A stretch of 64,000 nt of DNA from Lysobacteraceae bacterium (GCA_008015095.1 SSEV01000021.1:28412-92411); one strand, 5' to 3'; numbered from the stretch's first letter, positions 36,656 through 48,724 are shown. The notes: generated from the letters alone by a model not told the origin. Translations and numbers: made by a program.

Positions 36656-38977
36656 ATGCGCAGGCATCATGCACACAGGCGTTTCGCGATTCCCCTGGCG
36701 GCCCTGGCCGCCATGCTGTTGTTGTTCGCAAACCCAGGATGGTCGGCGCCGCCCACCGCGCCGACGAACGATCAGGATGCAACCTCGTTCGTCACGATCC
36801 GCTACCGTGACCGGGCGCAGCTGCAATCGCTGGCGTCGCAGTTTCAGCATCTGATCGTCGATCGCACGGCGCGGACGGTCCGAACCGAGGCGACCAATGC
36901 GCAAATCGCTGAATTCCGTCGTCAGGGCATGGCGGTCACGATCGATCAGACCGCCAGCGATCACATCCGCAAGGTCCAGGCCGCACTCTCCGGCGATGTC
37001 GGAATCGAAAGTATTCCCGGCTACGCCTGCTATCGCACCGTGGAAGAAACCTACACCTCGATCGACCAGATGGTCGCCAGCAAACCCGCGCTGGCCAGTG
37101 TCTCGGTCATCGGTCCGAGCTGGCTGAAATCACGCAACACCGGCGGCTACGACATGAAGGTGCTGCGGCTGACCAATTCGGCCACCAACGCCAGTCGTCC
37201 GAACAAGCCGGTGATGGCGGTGCTCAGTTCGATCCATGCGCGCGAGTACACGCCTGCTGAGCTGGTGACCCGTTTCGCGGAATGGCTAGTCAACGGCCAT
37301 GGCACCGATCCGGAAGCGACCTGGCTGCTCGATAATTTCACCTTCTATCTGGTATTGCAGGCCAACCCCGACGGACGTAAAAAAGCCGAGGCCGGCCAAT
37401 CCTGGCGCAAAAACGTCAACAACACTAACGGCACGTGCTCGGCAAGCACTTACGGCATCGATCTCAACCGTAACTTCCCCTTCCACTGGGCGGGCACCAC
37501 CGGCGGCTCCAGCGGCAACGCCTGCGCCGAAACCTATCGCGGCCCGACGGCCGCATCCGAACCCGAAACCCAGAATCTCGTACGTCTGGTCGCAGGCACA
37601 CGCAACACCAGCGGCGTGTACACCGGCGGACTGTTCCCGGATCGTCGGGGCGACGCCGTCACCAGTGCAGCCCCTGACGACTACCAGGGCATCTTTTTCG
37701 ACATCCATAGCTATTCCCAACTCGTACTGTGGTCCTGGGGCGACACCACTAGCCCGGCCCCCAACAGCGCGGCTCTGCGCACGCTGGGACGTCGAATGGC
37801 CTATTTCAACAGCTATCGGCCGCAGCAATCCAATGAACTCTACGCCACCGACGGCACCACCGACGACACCATGTATGGCCTGCTCGGCGTGCCGAGCTAC
37901 ACCATCGAGCTAGGCGTTGCGTTCTTCGAGAGCTGCACGACGTTCCAGAACACCACCTTGCCGAGAAATCTCTCTGCGCTGAAATGCGCCGCACGCAACC
38001 TGTATGCGCCGTATCGCCTTCCATCCGGACCCGATACCGTCAGCGTCAGCGCCTCATCGACCACCGTACCCGCCGGCACGCAAGTGACCATCACCGCCAT
38101 TGTCGACGATGGCACGTTCAACCAGACCAATGGCGTTGAAGCGACGCAGAACATCGCCTCGGCCATGATCTATCTGGACAAAGCGCCATGGGAAACCGGT
38201 GCGGTCGGCGCCGCGATGACCGCGAGCGACGGCAGCTTCAACAGCACGCGCGAAACCGTCACCACGGTTCTGAACACCACCGGCTTGAGCGCCGGTCGCC
38301 ATCTGGTCTATGTACAAGGCACCGACGCTTCCGGCAAACCCGGCACGCCCAACGCAGTGATCGTCAATGTCACCACGGGAGGCAATGTTCCGCCGACCGC
38401 GAATTTCAGCTTCACCACCAGCGGGCTGACCGCCAACTTCACCGACACCTCCACCGACAGCGACGGCACCATCGCATCGCGCAGTTGGAACTTCGGCGAC
38501 GGCACCACCTCGACCACGGCCAACCCGAGCAAGACCTACGCCGCGGCCGGCACCTACACCGTCACGCTCACGGTCACCGACAACGCCGGCGCGACCAACA
38601 GCAAGTCCTCGTCGGTAACGGTCTCCGCCGCAGGCACGCAGACCTACACCAACACCACGGACTACACGATCAGCGACTTCGCCACGGCGAACAGCCCGAT
38701 CACGGTGTCCGGCCGTACCGGCAACGGTCAGGCCAGCACGCCGGTGGCGGTGAACATCGTGCACACCTACATTGGCGATCTGGTGGTGAGCCTGATCGCG
38801 CCGGACGGCAGCGCCTACGTGCTGCACAACCGCACCGGCGCGGGCACCGACAATATCAATCGAACCTATACCGTGAATCTGTCGAGCGAAGTATTGAACG
38901 GCACGTGGAATCTGCGCGTCGCCGATCAGGCCAGCGGAGATGTCGGCCGAATCGACAGTTGGAGCATCACGTTCTGA
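36656..38977 (+). CDS. Secreted M14 zinc carboxypeptidase with PKD and C-terminal P (proprotein convertase) domains
   Basis: SSIHAREYTPAELV, NPDGRKKAEAGQSWRKN, YGIDLNRNFPFHW; PKD WNFGDGTTST; P-domain HTYIGDLVVSLIAPDGSAYVLHNRTG. Confidence 0.92.
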   Translation: MRRHHAHRRFAIPLAALAAMLLLFANPGWSAPPTAPTNDQDATSFVTIRYRDRAQLQSLASQFQHLIVDRTARTVRTEATNAQIAEFRRQGMAVTIDQTASDHIRKVQAALSGDVGIESIPGYACYRTVEETYTSIDQMVASKPALASVSVIGPSWLKSRNTGGYDMKVLRLTNSATNASRPNKPVMAVLSSIHAREYTPAELVTRFAEWLVNGHGTDPEATWLLDNFTFYLVLQANPDGRKKAEAGQSWRKNVNNTNGTCSASTYGIDLNRNFPFHWAGTTGGSSGNACAETYRGPTAASEPETQNLVRLVAGTRNTSGVYTGGLFPDRRGDAVTSAAPDDYQGIFFDIHSYSQLVLWSWGDTTSPAPNSAALRTLGRRMAYFNSYRPQQSNELYATDGTTDDTMYGLLGVPSYTIELGVAFFESCTTFQNTTLPRNLSALKCAARNLYAPYRLPSGPDTVSVSASSTTVPAGTQVTITAIVDDGTFNQTNGVEATQNIASAMIYLDKAPWETGAVGAAMTASDGSFNSTRETVTTVLNTTGLSAGRHLVYVQGTDASGKPGTPNAVIVNVTTGGNVPPTANFSFTTSGLTANFTDTSTDSDGTIASRSWNFGDGTTSTTANPSKTYAAAGTYTVTLTVTDNAGATNSKSSSVTVSAAGTQTYTNTTDYTISDFATANSPITVSGRTGNGQASTPVAVNIVHTYIGDLVVSLIAPDGSAYVLHNRTGAGTDNINRTYTVNLSSEVLNGTWNLRVADQASGDVGRIDSWSITF

Positions 38978-39034
38978 TTGCCTTTAGCCTGCCACATCAG
39001 ATTTCGACGGACATAATGCGGTGTGATCAAGCCT

Positions 39035-39062
39035 GGCAGCCCCTATGACCACAGGGGCTGCC
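39035..39062 (+). terminator. Terminator-like hairpin GGCAGCCCC-N10-GGGGCTGCC after the M14 peptidase
   Basis: Perfect 9-bp stem; weak T tract. Confidence 0.55.
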
Positions 39063-39581
39063 CATTTGCATGCTCGTGTCTGAAACCACGTAGGGTTTCT
39101 GGGAGCCGGGGTTCGCAGAATCGCGGGAAGTATGGCTGTGCGCGGGCGCAGATCGTGTGCTGGATGTTGCAGTGCGTAATTTTGGTCAGATCCATCCAAG
39201 CATCCAATAGATTTTTTCTGATGAGAGGATGTTTCTGACAAGTGGTCGTTGGTGTGTAAAAAAAGCATGAAAATGCCAAATTGATAGCGTTGTCAATTTG
39301 AGCATATTTGCATTCCTGATGAGTTGCATTGCGCAGACTTGAAAGGATTGCGACTGATTTGCAAGACAAGCGGTGCAAGGTGGCGATGAGACATCGTGCA
39401 AATGTTGCATCGCCGCTTGTAGGTATTGGTCGTAGTAGCTAGGTTGCCCGCCGCCGATACGGTGCGGTTGAGGGGGCAGTCGGCATGTAAAGCAAAACGG
39501 TGATATGTAGCCCGTGCTTGCTATCGGCAGTCGTGCTACATCGTGTCGCCATCACAATCCAAACTCGAAGGGATTTGTCAA

Positions 39582-40826
39582 ATGAAAAATGCAAAGCACG
39601 TCCTGGCTGTCGCCATCGCGTTCTGCTGTTTCAGCGCATCCGCCGCTGATTTTCGCACGAATGCGAATCCAGTCGTTGGTCAATACATCGTTGTTTTGAA
39701 GAAGAGTGCGGCAGCAACGGTCAATGAGATCAGCCCGCTGGCCCGTACCGCGTCGGTTGCCAATGATATGGTGATCACCCACCGCGCCCGCTTGGTGCGG
39801 ACTTATCAGAACGTGTTGCGCGGCTTTGTCGTGAAGGCGGACGACGAGGCGTTGGCAAGGCTGTTGGCCGATCCGAGAGTCGACTACGTCGAGGAAGATG
39901 GTGTGGTTTCGATGAATCCCGCCTATCAGCAACCACCGAGTTGGGGTGTCGATCGCGTCGATCAGCGCAATTTACCGCTGGACGGCTGGTATGTCTTCTT
40001 CCCGATCGGAATCGGCGTCCATGCGTATGTCATCGACACAGGTGTGCGTCCGACGCATAATCAATTCAACTGGTGGACTGGCGCGCCGCCGTCGCGGGTA
40101 AGCAATGGATTCAGCGCGTTCACGGATACGATTGGCACCAATGATTGCCATGGCCATGGTACGCATGTGGCGGGAACGATGGCTGGAGGCAGTGCGGGTA
40201 TCGCCAAGGGTGCGACCATCCATCCGGTACGCGTGCTGGATTGCGGGGGCTCCGGAACTTGGGCCGGAGTCATCGCTGGCATGGACTGGGTTCGTACCAA
40301 TCACGTCAAGCCGGCCGTGGCCAATATGAGCCTGGGTGGTGGCGCCAACGCTTCAGTCGATGCAGCGGTAGCGAATCTGACCGCTGCCGGCGTCACTGTG
40401 GTGGTTGCTGCGGGCAATGGTTACGGCGCCAACGCATGCAATTACTCGCCGGCGCGCGCGCCTTCGGCAATCACGGTCGGTTCCACCGATATTAACGATG
40501 TGCGTTCCGATTACTCCAATATCGGCACCTGCATCGACATATTCGCCCCGGGCCGGAACATTATTTCCGCCAGCAACCTCGACAATACTTCTCTGCGTAC
40601 GCTGAGTGGCACGTCGATGGCTTCGCCGCATGTCGCCGGTTTCGCTGCGTTGATTCTCGGGCAGAAACCTACTGCGACGCCCGCCGAAGTGACGGCTCGC
40701 GTTCTTACGAACGCGACCCCGAACATCGTGACGAATCCGGGAGCCGGCTCGCCGAACCGGATGTTGTATGTGCTGCCCACGAATGGAGAATATGGAACTT
40801 ATTCCTCACCGGGCATCGTGAAATAA
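39582..40826 (+). CDS. Secreted S8 subtilisin-like serine protease with I9-like propeptide
   Basis: Catalytic Asp AYVIDTGV, His GHGTHVAGT, Ser SGTSMASPHVAG; signal peptide MKNAKHVLAVAIAFCCFSASA. Confidence 0.95.
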   Translation: MKNAKHVLAVAIAFCCFSASAADFRTNANPVVGQYIVVLKKSAAATVNEISPLARTASVANDMVITHRARLVRTYQNVLRGFVVKADDEALARLLADPRVDYVEEDGVVSMNPAYQQPPSWGVDRVDQRNLPLDGWYVFFPIGIGVHAYVIDTGVRPTHNQFNWWTGAPPSRVSNGFSAFTDTIGTNDCHGHGTHVAGTMAGGSAGIAKGATIHPVRVLDCGGSGTWAGVIAGMDWVRTNHVKPAVANMSLGGGANASVDAAVANLTAAGVTVVVAAGNGYGANACNYSPARAPSAITVGSTDINDVRSDYSNIGTCIDIFAPGRNIISASNLDNTSLRTLSGTSMASPHVAGFAALILGQKPTATPAEVTARVLTNATPNIVTNPGAGSPNRMLYVLPTNGEYGTYSSPGIVK

Positions 40827-40872
40827 TCCGGTCCTGGAATCGCGTTGCCTTATCGATCGACGCACCGATAGA

Positions 40873-40901
40873 GAGCCCCGGATTCTCCGGGGTTCTTTTT
40901 T
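40873..40901 (+). terminator. Rho-independent terminator after the S8 protease
   Basis: AGCCCCGG-N5-CCGGGGTT stem followed by TTTTTTGTTTT. Confidence 0.85.
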
Positions 40902-40989
40902 GTTTTCTTCCAGTGGATCATTGCGACGCCAGAAGACTCAAGCCTTTGGCGTTGTCCATGGGATCGTCGGTCCTTCATAACACCCGGTC

Positions 40990-41405
40990 GATTCGGGTGT
41001 GCGCTGGTTCGAACTTCGCCGCGTCGGCAGCGGCAACTGGGCCCTGCATCAGGAGGGCACCTTCAGCCCGGGCGATACCAGCACCCATCATCTGCTGGGC
41101 GTCGCGGCGATGGACAAGTTCGGCAACATCGGCATGGCTACAACGTCACCAAGACCACCACGCCGACCGTGTTCGCCTCGTTGCGCTACACCGGCCGCAC
41201 CGCGGCCGACCCGCTCGGTGTGATGTCGCTGCCCGAAACCACGGTCGCGGCGGGCGCCGCGGTGGAGACGTCCGGTCGCTGGGGCGATTACTACCAGATG
41301 ACGGTCGACCCGGTCGATGACTGCACTTTCTGGTTCGTGGGCATGTATCGTCCGGCGGGCAGTTGGCAGACCCGCATCCAGGATTTCAAATTCCCGGGGT
41401 GCTGA
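40990..41405 (+). pseudogene. Remnant of a secreted protein (C-terminal RWGDYYQMTVDPVDDCTFWF region)
   Basis: GVRWFELRRVGSGNWALHQEGTFSPGDTSTHHLLGVAAMDKFGNIGMA | frame change ~41135 | YNVTKTTTPTVFASLRYTGRTAADPLGVMSLPETTVAAGAAVETSGRWGDYYQMTVDPVDDCTFWFVGMYRPAGSWQTRIQDFKFPGC*. Confidence 0.75.
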
Positions 41406-41437
41406 GAATCCTCGGTCTGTGATGGGTTGTGATTTCG

Positions 41438-41472
41438 CGAGGCCCCGGAGACATCCGGGGCCTCGTTTTTTT
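41438..41472 (+). terminator. Strong Rho-independent terminator
   Basis: 12-bp stem CGAGGCCCCGGA-GACA-TCCGGGGCCTCG followed by T7. Confidence 0.92.
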
Positions 41473-41865
41473 GGTCTCACGATGACGGGGTCCGACGGAC
41501 GGAATCCGGGTTGTGACTTCCGACGCGCGTTGCGATCGCGTCGCCGTTTGCGCAAGCCGTCGCGCAAACGGATGCTGCGCTGCCGCGAGCGCATCTCAAC
41601 GCGACGATGTGTTGCGCGCAAGATGTGAACTGCGTACAGAATTCGTCGCATCAACTGCGATTGAAAATAACGATAGTGCATAAGGCGTCGTTGTTTCGCA
41701 TCGGCGCGCGAGATGGCGTTGACATCCGTTTCGGTTGCGCGTTAGCGTCGCCGCGCCGTCTTCGCAGCAGATAAGGAAGGCGTCGAGCGGCGGCCCGTAC
41801 TTTCGTATAGCTCCATGATGATGTCGTGTGTTATGTGCGCACGTCATCGTACGCATGGAACTTAA

Positions 41866-43497
<1,632 letters not shown>

Positions 43498-43584
43498 CCC
43501 GTCAGGAAAACCGGGGCAACGCGCGACATGGCGCATGCAAACGCTGCGTGGTTCAGCGTTTCCCCGGCCGCCTTGAGCGATATC

Positions 43585-43614
43585 GAAACCCCGGCTTCGG
43601 CCGGGGTTTCTTTT
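43585..43614 (+). terminator. Rho-independent terminator after the M4 peptidase
   Basis: 11-bp stem GAAACCCCGGC-TTCG-GCCGGGGTTTC followed by TTTT. Confidence 0.9.
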
Positions 43615-43757
43615 GCCCGCGCGACGCCATGTCGCGCGCCTGCCGCAGACCCTGGGTGAACGGCGCTGTTGCGGTGGCGGAGGGGTATGATGTGCCGCGA
43701 TGGGCGAGGCGAGCGAGATGCGCGGCCCCAACGCCCATAAACAACGGAGAAGCGATC

Positions 43758-45104
43758 ATGCCGGTGAACAATCAGCGTTTCTCCCTGGCGATCTGCGCCG
43801 TTCTGCTCGTGGTGTCGTCCGCGGCGCAGTCCGGACGGCGGCAGGACGTCGATTCTCCGGCCGCAGCGCATGCACGGCGGCATGCGGACAACGAATTGGC
43901 CTCGTTGCGTCTCGAACGCGATCCGCAAGCTCCGGTGCATCTGGTGATGTCGCGCAGAACCTACGAGGGCATGCCCGATCTGGTCAGGGGCGGGGTGGCC
44001 AAAGCCGACAGCCTCGGCACGCCGTTGGTGATCGTTGAAATTCCGTCGCGCAAACTCAGCAGCGTCTCAGAACGCATTCATCAGCGCGAACGGCGCTGCG
44101 GCGGTTATTTCGCTTTCGCCTCCCGCGCCGAAGCCGAAGCCTTCCTGCAGGCGGATCGTTCGCTGCTCGGCAAGAGATCGCCTGCGGTGCCGGTCGAATA
44201 CCGGATCGACAACGCCACGACGGTGACGTCGTGGCTCGATCAGGTCCAGCACACCAACATCCACGACACGATCAGTCTGTTGTCGACCTTCCAGAATCGC
44301 TACTACGCCAGCACCTACGGCCGGCAGGCGGCGGAGTGGATCCAGTCGACCTGGATGGGTCTCGCCGCGGGCCGCGCCGATGTGAGTTCGGAGCTTTTCG
44401 CTTGCGCGACCTGTTCGACCCAGCCTTCGGTGATCCTCACCATCCGCGGTCGCGAGATCCCCAACGAGATCGTGGTGCTGGGCGGGCATCTGGATTCGAT
44501 CAACATCAACGGCGGCGGCGCCAGCCAGCGCGCGCCGGGTGCGGACGACGACGCTTCCGGCATCGCCACGCTCACCGAAATCCTGCGCGTGGCCATGGCC
44601 AACGGCTGGAAGCCGAAGCGCACGGTGAAATTCATGGCCTACGCCGCGGAAGAGGTGGGGCTGCGCGGCTCGAATGCGATCGCGCAAGCCCATCGTGCGG
44701 CGAACGCGAGGGTTGTGGCCGTGCTGCAGTTGGACATGACCAACTACAAGGGCGCGACCAATGTCGACATGCGACTGGTCACCGATTACTCCAACACCCA
44801 ATTGCAGTTGTTCCTGAACACGCTGTTCGACACGTATCTGATGCCGCGTGGCCTCACGCGTGGTTTCGATACCTGCGGTTACGCGTGTTCCGATCACGCC
44901 TCATGGACCGCGGCCGGGTATCCGGCGGGCTTTTTCTTCGAGGCAGGCGCCGCTTCGGGAGCGTATTTCCCGTATATCCACACCACCAACGACACACTCG
45001 CCAATATGGGCAATTCGGCGCAGAACAGCGCTAAGTTCGCGATGATGGGGCTGGCTTTTCTTGGCGAGACCGCCAAGACCTCCGAGACCAGCATCCTGCC
45101 GTAG
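43758..45104 (+). CDS. Secreted M28 family zinc aminopeptidase
   Basis: VVLGGHLDSIN, GADDDASGIATLTEI, AYAAEEVGLRGS, YIHTTNDTLANM. Confidence 0.93.
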   Translation: MPVNNQRFSLAICAVLLVVSSAAQSGRRQDVDSPAAAHARRHADNELASLRLERDPQAPVHLVMSRRTYEGMPDLVRGGVAKADSLGTPLVIVEIPSRKLSSVSERIHQRERRCGGYFAFASRAEAEAFLQADRSLLGKRSPAVPVEYRIDNATTVTSWLDQVQHTNIHDTISLLSTFQNRYYASTYGRQAAEWIQSTWMGLAAGRADVSSELFACATCSTQPSVILTIRGREIPNEIVVLGGHLDSININGGGASQRAPGADDDASGIATLTEILRVAMANGWKPKRTVKFMAYAAEEVGLRGSNAIAQAHRAANARVVAVLQLDMTNYKGATNVDMRLVTDYSNTQLQLFLNTLFDTYLMPRGLTRGFDTCGYACSDHASWTAAGYPAGFFFEAGAASGAYFPYIHTTNDTLANMGNSAQNSAKFAMMGLAFLGETAKTSETSILP

Positions 45105-45112
45105 CGCTGTCC

Positions 45113-45604
45113 TCAACCCGCCGCTTCGAAACGATTCGCGGAGACGTTCTTGCGCACTTTCATCGGATCCCAGATCCGGCCATTCATCGCGATATAGACC
45201 CCGGGCGGCAGCGATTGCACCGCGCCGACCGCGGTGCCGATATTGAATTCGGCGTCGGACCCGCGGAAACGCGCCGGGTTGAGCGCGCCGGTCAACACGA
45301 TCGTTTTGTCCGCGATCGTGCTCAACACTTTCGCGGTGTCGACCATGGTGTCGGTGCCGTGGGTGAGCAGTACATGACGCACCGGTTGCGCGGTGATCGT
45401 CGCGCGGATCAGTTCGCGGTCTTCGTCGGTGATATGCAGCGAGTCCTTGCGGATGATCGGGATCACGCTGAAGCGGAAGCCCACGCCGAGCTCTTCCAGA
45501 ATGCGGCCGATCTGCGGTTCGCCGACCTGAAAGTCCGATTTGTCATCGAAATAGACCTTGTCGATGGTGCCGCCGGTGGTGACGATCAGCAATTGTTCGA
45601 TCAT
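45113..45604 (-). CDS. Short single-domain L-asparaginase-like protein
   Basis: LLIVTTGGTIDKVYF and LLTHGTDTMVDTAKVL catalytic-type motifs; only ~163 aa. Confidence 0.88.
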   Translation of the reverse strand: MIEQLLIVTTGGTIDKVYFDDKSDFQVGEPQIGRILEELGVGFRFSVIPIIRKDSLHITDEDRELIRATITAQPVRHVLLTHGTDTMVDTAKVLSTIADKTIVLTGALNPARFRGSDAEFNIGTAVGAVQSLPPGVYIAMNGRIWDPMKVRKNVSANRFEAAG

Positions 45605-45757
45605 GGCGAGTCCTGCGATGTGCGGCGTAGGCGGGATGCGGCCCCGCGCGGAATCTGCGAATTATCGCCGCGAAGCGCGGCCGATGCACGGCCGGTCGGA
45701 ACAGCGTCGTTCGGGGCAGGCTATTCGGGGCGGCGCCGTCCGGAGCGGCGCCTGCGG

Positions 45758-46102
45758 TCACTTCGACGGCTTGGCGAAGCGTGCGCGCAGGCCGGGCGCG
45801 CTGGAGGCGTAGATCACGACCAGCGACAGCAGCAGTGCGGCCAGCGCGTAGTGGCGTTCGCCATGTCGCGACCAGATCACCATCACCGCATGCGCGAACC
45901 AGAACAGCGCCAATACGCCCGACCAGAAGCCGGCACGGCCTCGGCCGAAATGACATCGCCAGGCCAACAACGATGGCGGCAGCGCGAACACGAGCCACGC
46001 CGCGATGCGGTCGCTGCCGTCATGGAACCAGACCAGATACAGCAAGGCCAGACCGATCAGCGCGGCCGTCAGCAGACGCTGACCATGCATGTTGGTGCTC
46101 AT
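45758..46102 (-). CDS. DUF2069-like membrane protein
   Basis: Three to four TM segments; position directly downstream of a wrbA-type gene with overlap. Confidence 0.75.
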   Translation of the reverse strand: MSTNMHGQRLLTAALIGLALLYLVWFHDGSDRIAAWLVFALPPSLLAWRCHFGRGRAGFWSGVLALFWFAHAVMVIWSRHGERHYALAALLLSLVVIYASSAPGLRARFAKPSK

Positions 46103-46689
46103 CCCAAACGCTGCGCAAGCATAGCGATACGTCGCCCCAGCGCTCGCGCGAGTACGGCTTCCTCATCGCTGGGGTGCGGATCGTCCTTCGCGCCTGCGAG
46201 ATGCGTGGCGCCGTAGGGACTGCCGCCGCTGCGAGTCGTGCTCAACAGCGGTTCGGTGAACGGGATGCCGGCGATCACGCAGCCGTGGTGCAGCAGCGGC
46301 AGCATCATGGTCAGCAGCGTCGATTCCTGCCCGCCGTGCATGCTCGCGGTGGACGTGAATACCGCGGCGGGTTTGCCGACCAGGACGCCGCTGGCCCATT
46401 CCGCACCCAAGCCATCGATGAAATGCTTCATCGGCGCGGCCATATTGCCGAAACGGGTGGGGCTGCCGAGGATCAGCCCCGCGCACTCGGCCAGATCTCG
46501 CTTCTCGACGTAGGGCGCTCCTTCATCGGGGTCCGGCGGTGCGGCCTGCTGCGTGACCGGCGCGACGGGCGGCACCGTACGCAATCGCGCTTGCGCGCCT
46601 TCGATCTCGCCGACGCCGCGCGCGATCAGCCGGGCCAGACGCGCGACCGATCCGCCGCGGCTGTAGTACAGGATCAGGATTTCGGACAT
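46099..46689 (-). CDS. WrbA-type NAD(P)H:quinone oxidoreductase (flavodoxin fold)
   Basis: ILILYYSRGGSVARLARLIARGV; GSPTRFGNMAAPMKHFIDGLG; HGGQESTLLTMMLPLLHHG. Confidence 0.92.
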   Translation of the reverse strand: MSEILILYYSRGGSVARLARLIARGVGEIEGAQARLRTVPPVAPVTQQAAPPDPDEGAPYVEKRDLAECAGLILGSPTRFGNMAAPMKHFIDGLGAEWASGVLVGKPAAVFTSTASMHGGQESTLLTMMLPLLHHGCVIAGIPFTEPLLSTTRSGGSPYGATHLAGAKDDPHPSDEEAVLARALGRRIAMLAQRLG

Positions 46690-46841
46690 GGGGCCTCCTC
46701 ACTCGTCAGGATAGAGCTCCGGCATCCGTTTTTATATCCTGGAGATGCCGGGCGGGCGACGCGTCCTGCGCAAGCCATGATCCAGACCATGATCCTGCCC
46801 CGGAAGCAGATGATCGTCCGGCCCTGCTACTCTGTGCGGCC

Positions 46842-48110
46842 ATGGAGCCGCTGACCACCCTCCGACGCTGGCGCGCACGATCATGGGATCGCGCGCGGGC
46901 CGGCACCTTCTTCCGCTTCCTGTGGCGACGTTTTCTCGACGACCGTCTGTTCGAAGCCGCAGGTGCGCTGTCCTTCACCACCGCGTTCGCGCTGGTGCCG
47001 TTGAGCATGGTCGTCTTCGGGGTGTTGTCGGCGTTCCCGGTCTACGAGAAGTGGAGCGATCAGCTTAGTCATTACATCTTCGCCAATTTCGTTCCGTCCT
47101 CGGCGCGCGCGGTCGAGGCTTATCTGCGCGAGTTCTCCAAGAACACCGGCCAGCTCACCGCGGTCGGCGTCGTCGCGTTGGTGCTGTCGTTGCTGGTCAC
47201 CCTGATCGGCATCGAGGCCACTTTCAACCGGATTTGGCGAGTGCCCACGGCCCGGCCCAGATTCGGGCGGATCATGGTGTACTGGACCGTGTTGACGCTC
47301 GGCGCGCTCATCGCCGCCGCCAGTCTGGCGCTGTCTGCCCGGGTCTTCGCGATGGCGATTTTCGAAACCGACTCCGGACGCATCCTGGAAGGCTGGTTGT
47401 TGCGCTGGACGCCGCTGCTGATCGAACTGGTCGGCGTCGCGCTGGTCTATCGCGTCGTGCCGCACCGCACGATCCAATGGCGCTTCGCTTTTCTCGGTGC
47501 GCTGCTCGCGGTGATGCTGGTCGAGTTGGTCAAGATCGGTATCGGCATGTATCTCGGCAGTTTCGGCACTTACCAGAAAGTCTATGGGCCGCTGGCTTTC
47601 GTGCCGATTTTTCTGGGCTGGATCTATTTCGGTTGGGTCGCGATCCTGCTCGGCGCTTCGCTGGCCTCGTCGCTGTCGGCTTTCCGCTACCAGCCGGCGG
47701 CCATGCGACTGCCGATCGGTTACGAGTTCTACGGCCTGCTCCGCCTGATTGGCCGCTTTGCCGAATATCGCGCGCGCGGCAAGGGTCTGCATTTGGACGA
47801 GATTCGCAGGATCGAACCGATCCTGACCGATGCGCTGGTGCAGCAGATGTTGCGGCAACTGGCGGCGATCGGATTGCTCAGCCGCGCCGAATCCGGCGAA
47901 TGGCTGTTGGCGCGCGACCTCGACGATCTCAGCCTGGGCGAGCTGTACGAAGCCTGCCAACTGCGTATTGCCACTGCGGAAGCGCATCTGCCCGCGCGCG
48001 AGGACGCGCTGGGCGAGGCCGCGATCGCGGCGCTCGACGAACTGCGCATCCCGTTGCGCGATCTGCTGCGGCGGCCGCTGGCCGAGATTTTCCATAAGGA
48101 TGCCGAATGA
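46842..48110 (+). CDS. YihY/BrkB family inner membrane protein
   Basis: RFLWRRFLDDRLFEAAGALSFTTAFALVPLSMVVFGVLSAFPVYEKW; YQKVYGPLAFVPIFLGWIYFGW. Confidence 0.92.
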   Translation: MEPLTTLRRWRARSWDRARAGTFFRFLWRRFLDDRLFEAAGALSFTTAFALVPLSMVVFGVLSAFPVYEKWSDQLSHYIFANFVPSSARAVEAYLREFSKNTGQLTAVGVVALVLSLLVTLIGIEATFNRIWRVPTARPRFGRIMVYWTVLTLGALIAAASLALSARVFAMAIFETDSGRILEGWLLRWTPLLIELVGVALVYRVVPHRTIQWRFAFLGALLAVMLVELVKIGIGMYLGSFGTYQKVYGPLAFVPIFLGWIYFGWVAILLGASLASSLSAFRYQPAAMRLPIGYEFYGLLRLIGRFAEYRARGKGLHLDEIRRIEPILTDALVQQMLRQLAAIGLLSRAESGEWLLARDLDDLSLGELYEACQLRIATAEAHLPAREDALGEAAIAALDELRIPLRDLLRRPLAEIFHKDAE

Positions 48111-48724
48111 CTCTCGCATACCGTGCCATCGCCATCATCGTGTTGTTGGGCATGCTGTGCGCATGCGAACGTTCCCGCGCTCCGGAACCGTCCGCTCCGA
48201 CCGCTGACGGGAATGCGCAAAGCGCACCGGCGCAGGCATCGAAGGATCTGCCCGAGGGAGGACAGTCGTCGCCGCACACGGAGACCGTTTCGGAAATGCC
48301 AGCCTTGAAGATCCAGACGCTCGACGGCGCGCTCTACGATCTCGCGGCCAAACGCGATCGTTGGGTCGTAGTCAATTTCTGGGCGACATGGTGCTCGCCT
48401 TGCCTGAAAGAAATGCCCGAACTCGACGCCTTCGACGCCGCCCGCGAGGATGTCGAGATCATCGGCTTGGCCTACGAGGAAATCGCAATCGAGGAGATGC
48501 GCGCATTCCTGCGCGAACACCCGGTGCGCTACCCGATCGCATTGGTCGACACTTACGATCCGCCCGCTGATTTCCCGACGCCCCGTGGGCTGCCGATGAC
48601 TTATGTGATCGCGCCCGGCGGCAAGGTCGAGAAGCAATTCATGGGGCCGGTGACCCGTACCGAACTCGAAGCATTGACGGCCCGTTCGCCCGAAGCGCAG
48701 GCCGCGCAGAAAGCGCACGGATGA
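48107..48724 (+). CDS. TlpA-family thiol:disulfide oxidoreductase (lipoprotein)
   Basis: VVVNFWATWCSPCLKEMPELDAF CxxC motif; ATGA overlap. Confidence 0.92.
   Translation: MTLAYRAIAIIVLLGMLCACERSRAPEPSAPTADGNAQSAPAQASKDLPEGGQSSPHTETVSEMPALKIQTLDGALYDLAAKRDRWVVVNFWATWCSPCLKEMPELDAFDAAREDVEIIGLAYEEIAIEEMRAFLREHPVRYPIALVDTYDPPADFPTPRGLPMTYVIAPGGKVEKQFMGPVTRTELEALTARSPEAQAAQKAHG

Noticed and set aside
39043-39410. Small ORFs in the AT-rich leader before the S8 protease
   Set aside because: Low-GC chance ORFs without motifs; more likely regulatory DNA
46881-48119. 412-aa ORF on the - strand
   Set aside because: Antisense to the YihY/BrkB gene; Arg/Gln-rich low-information composition
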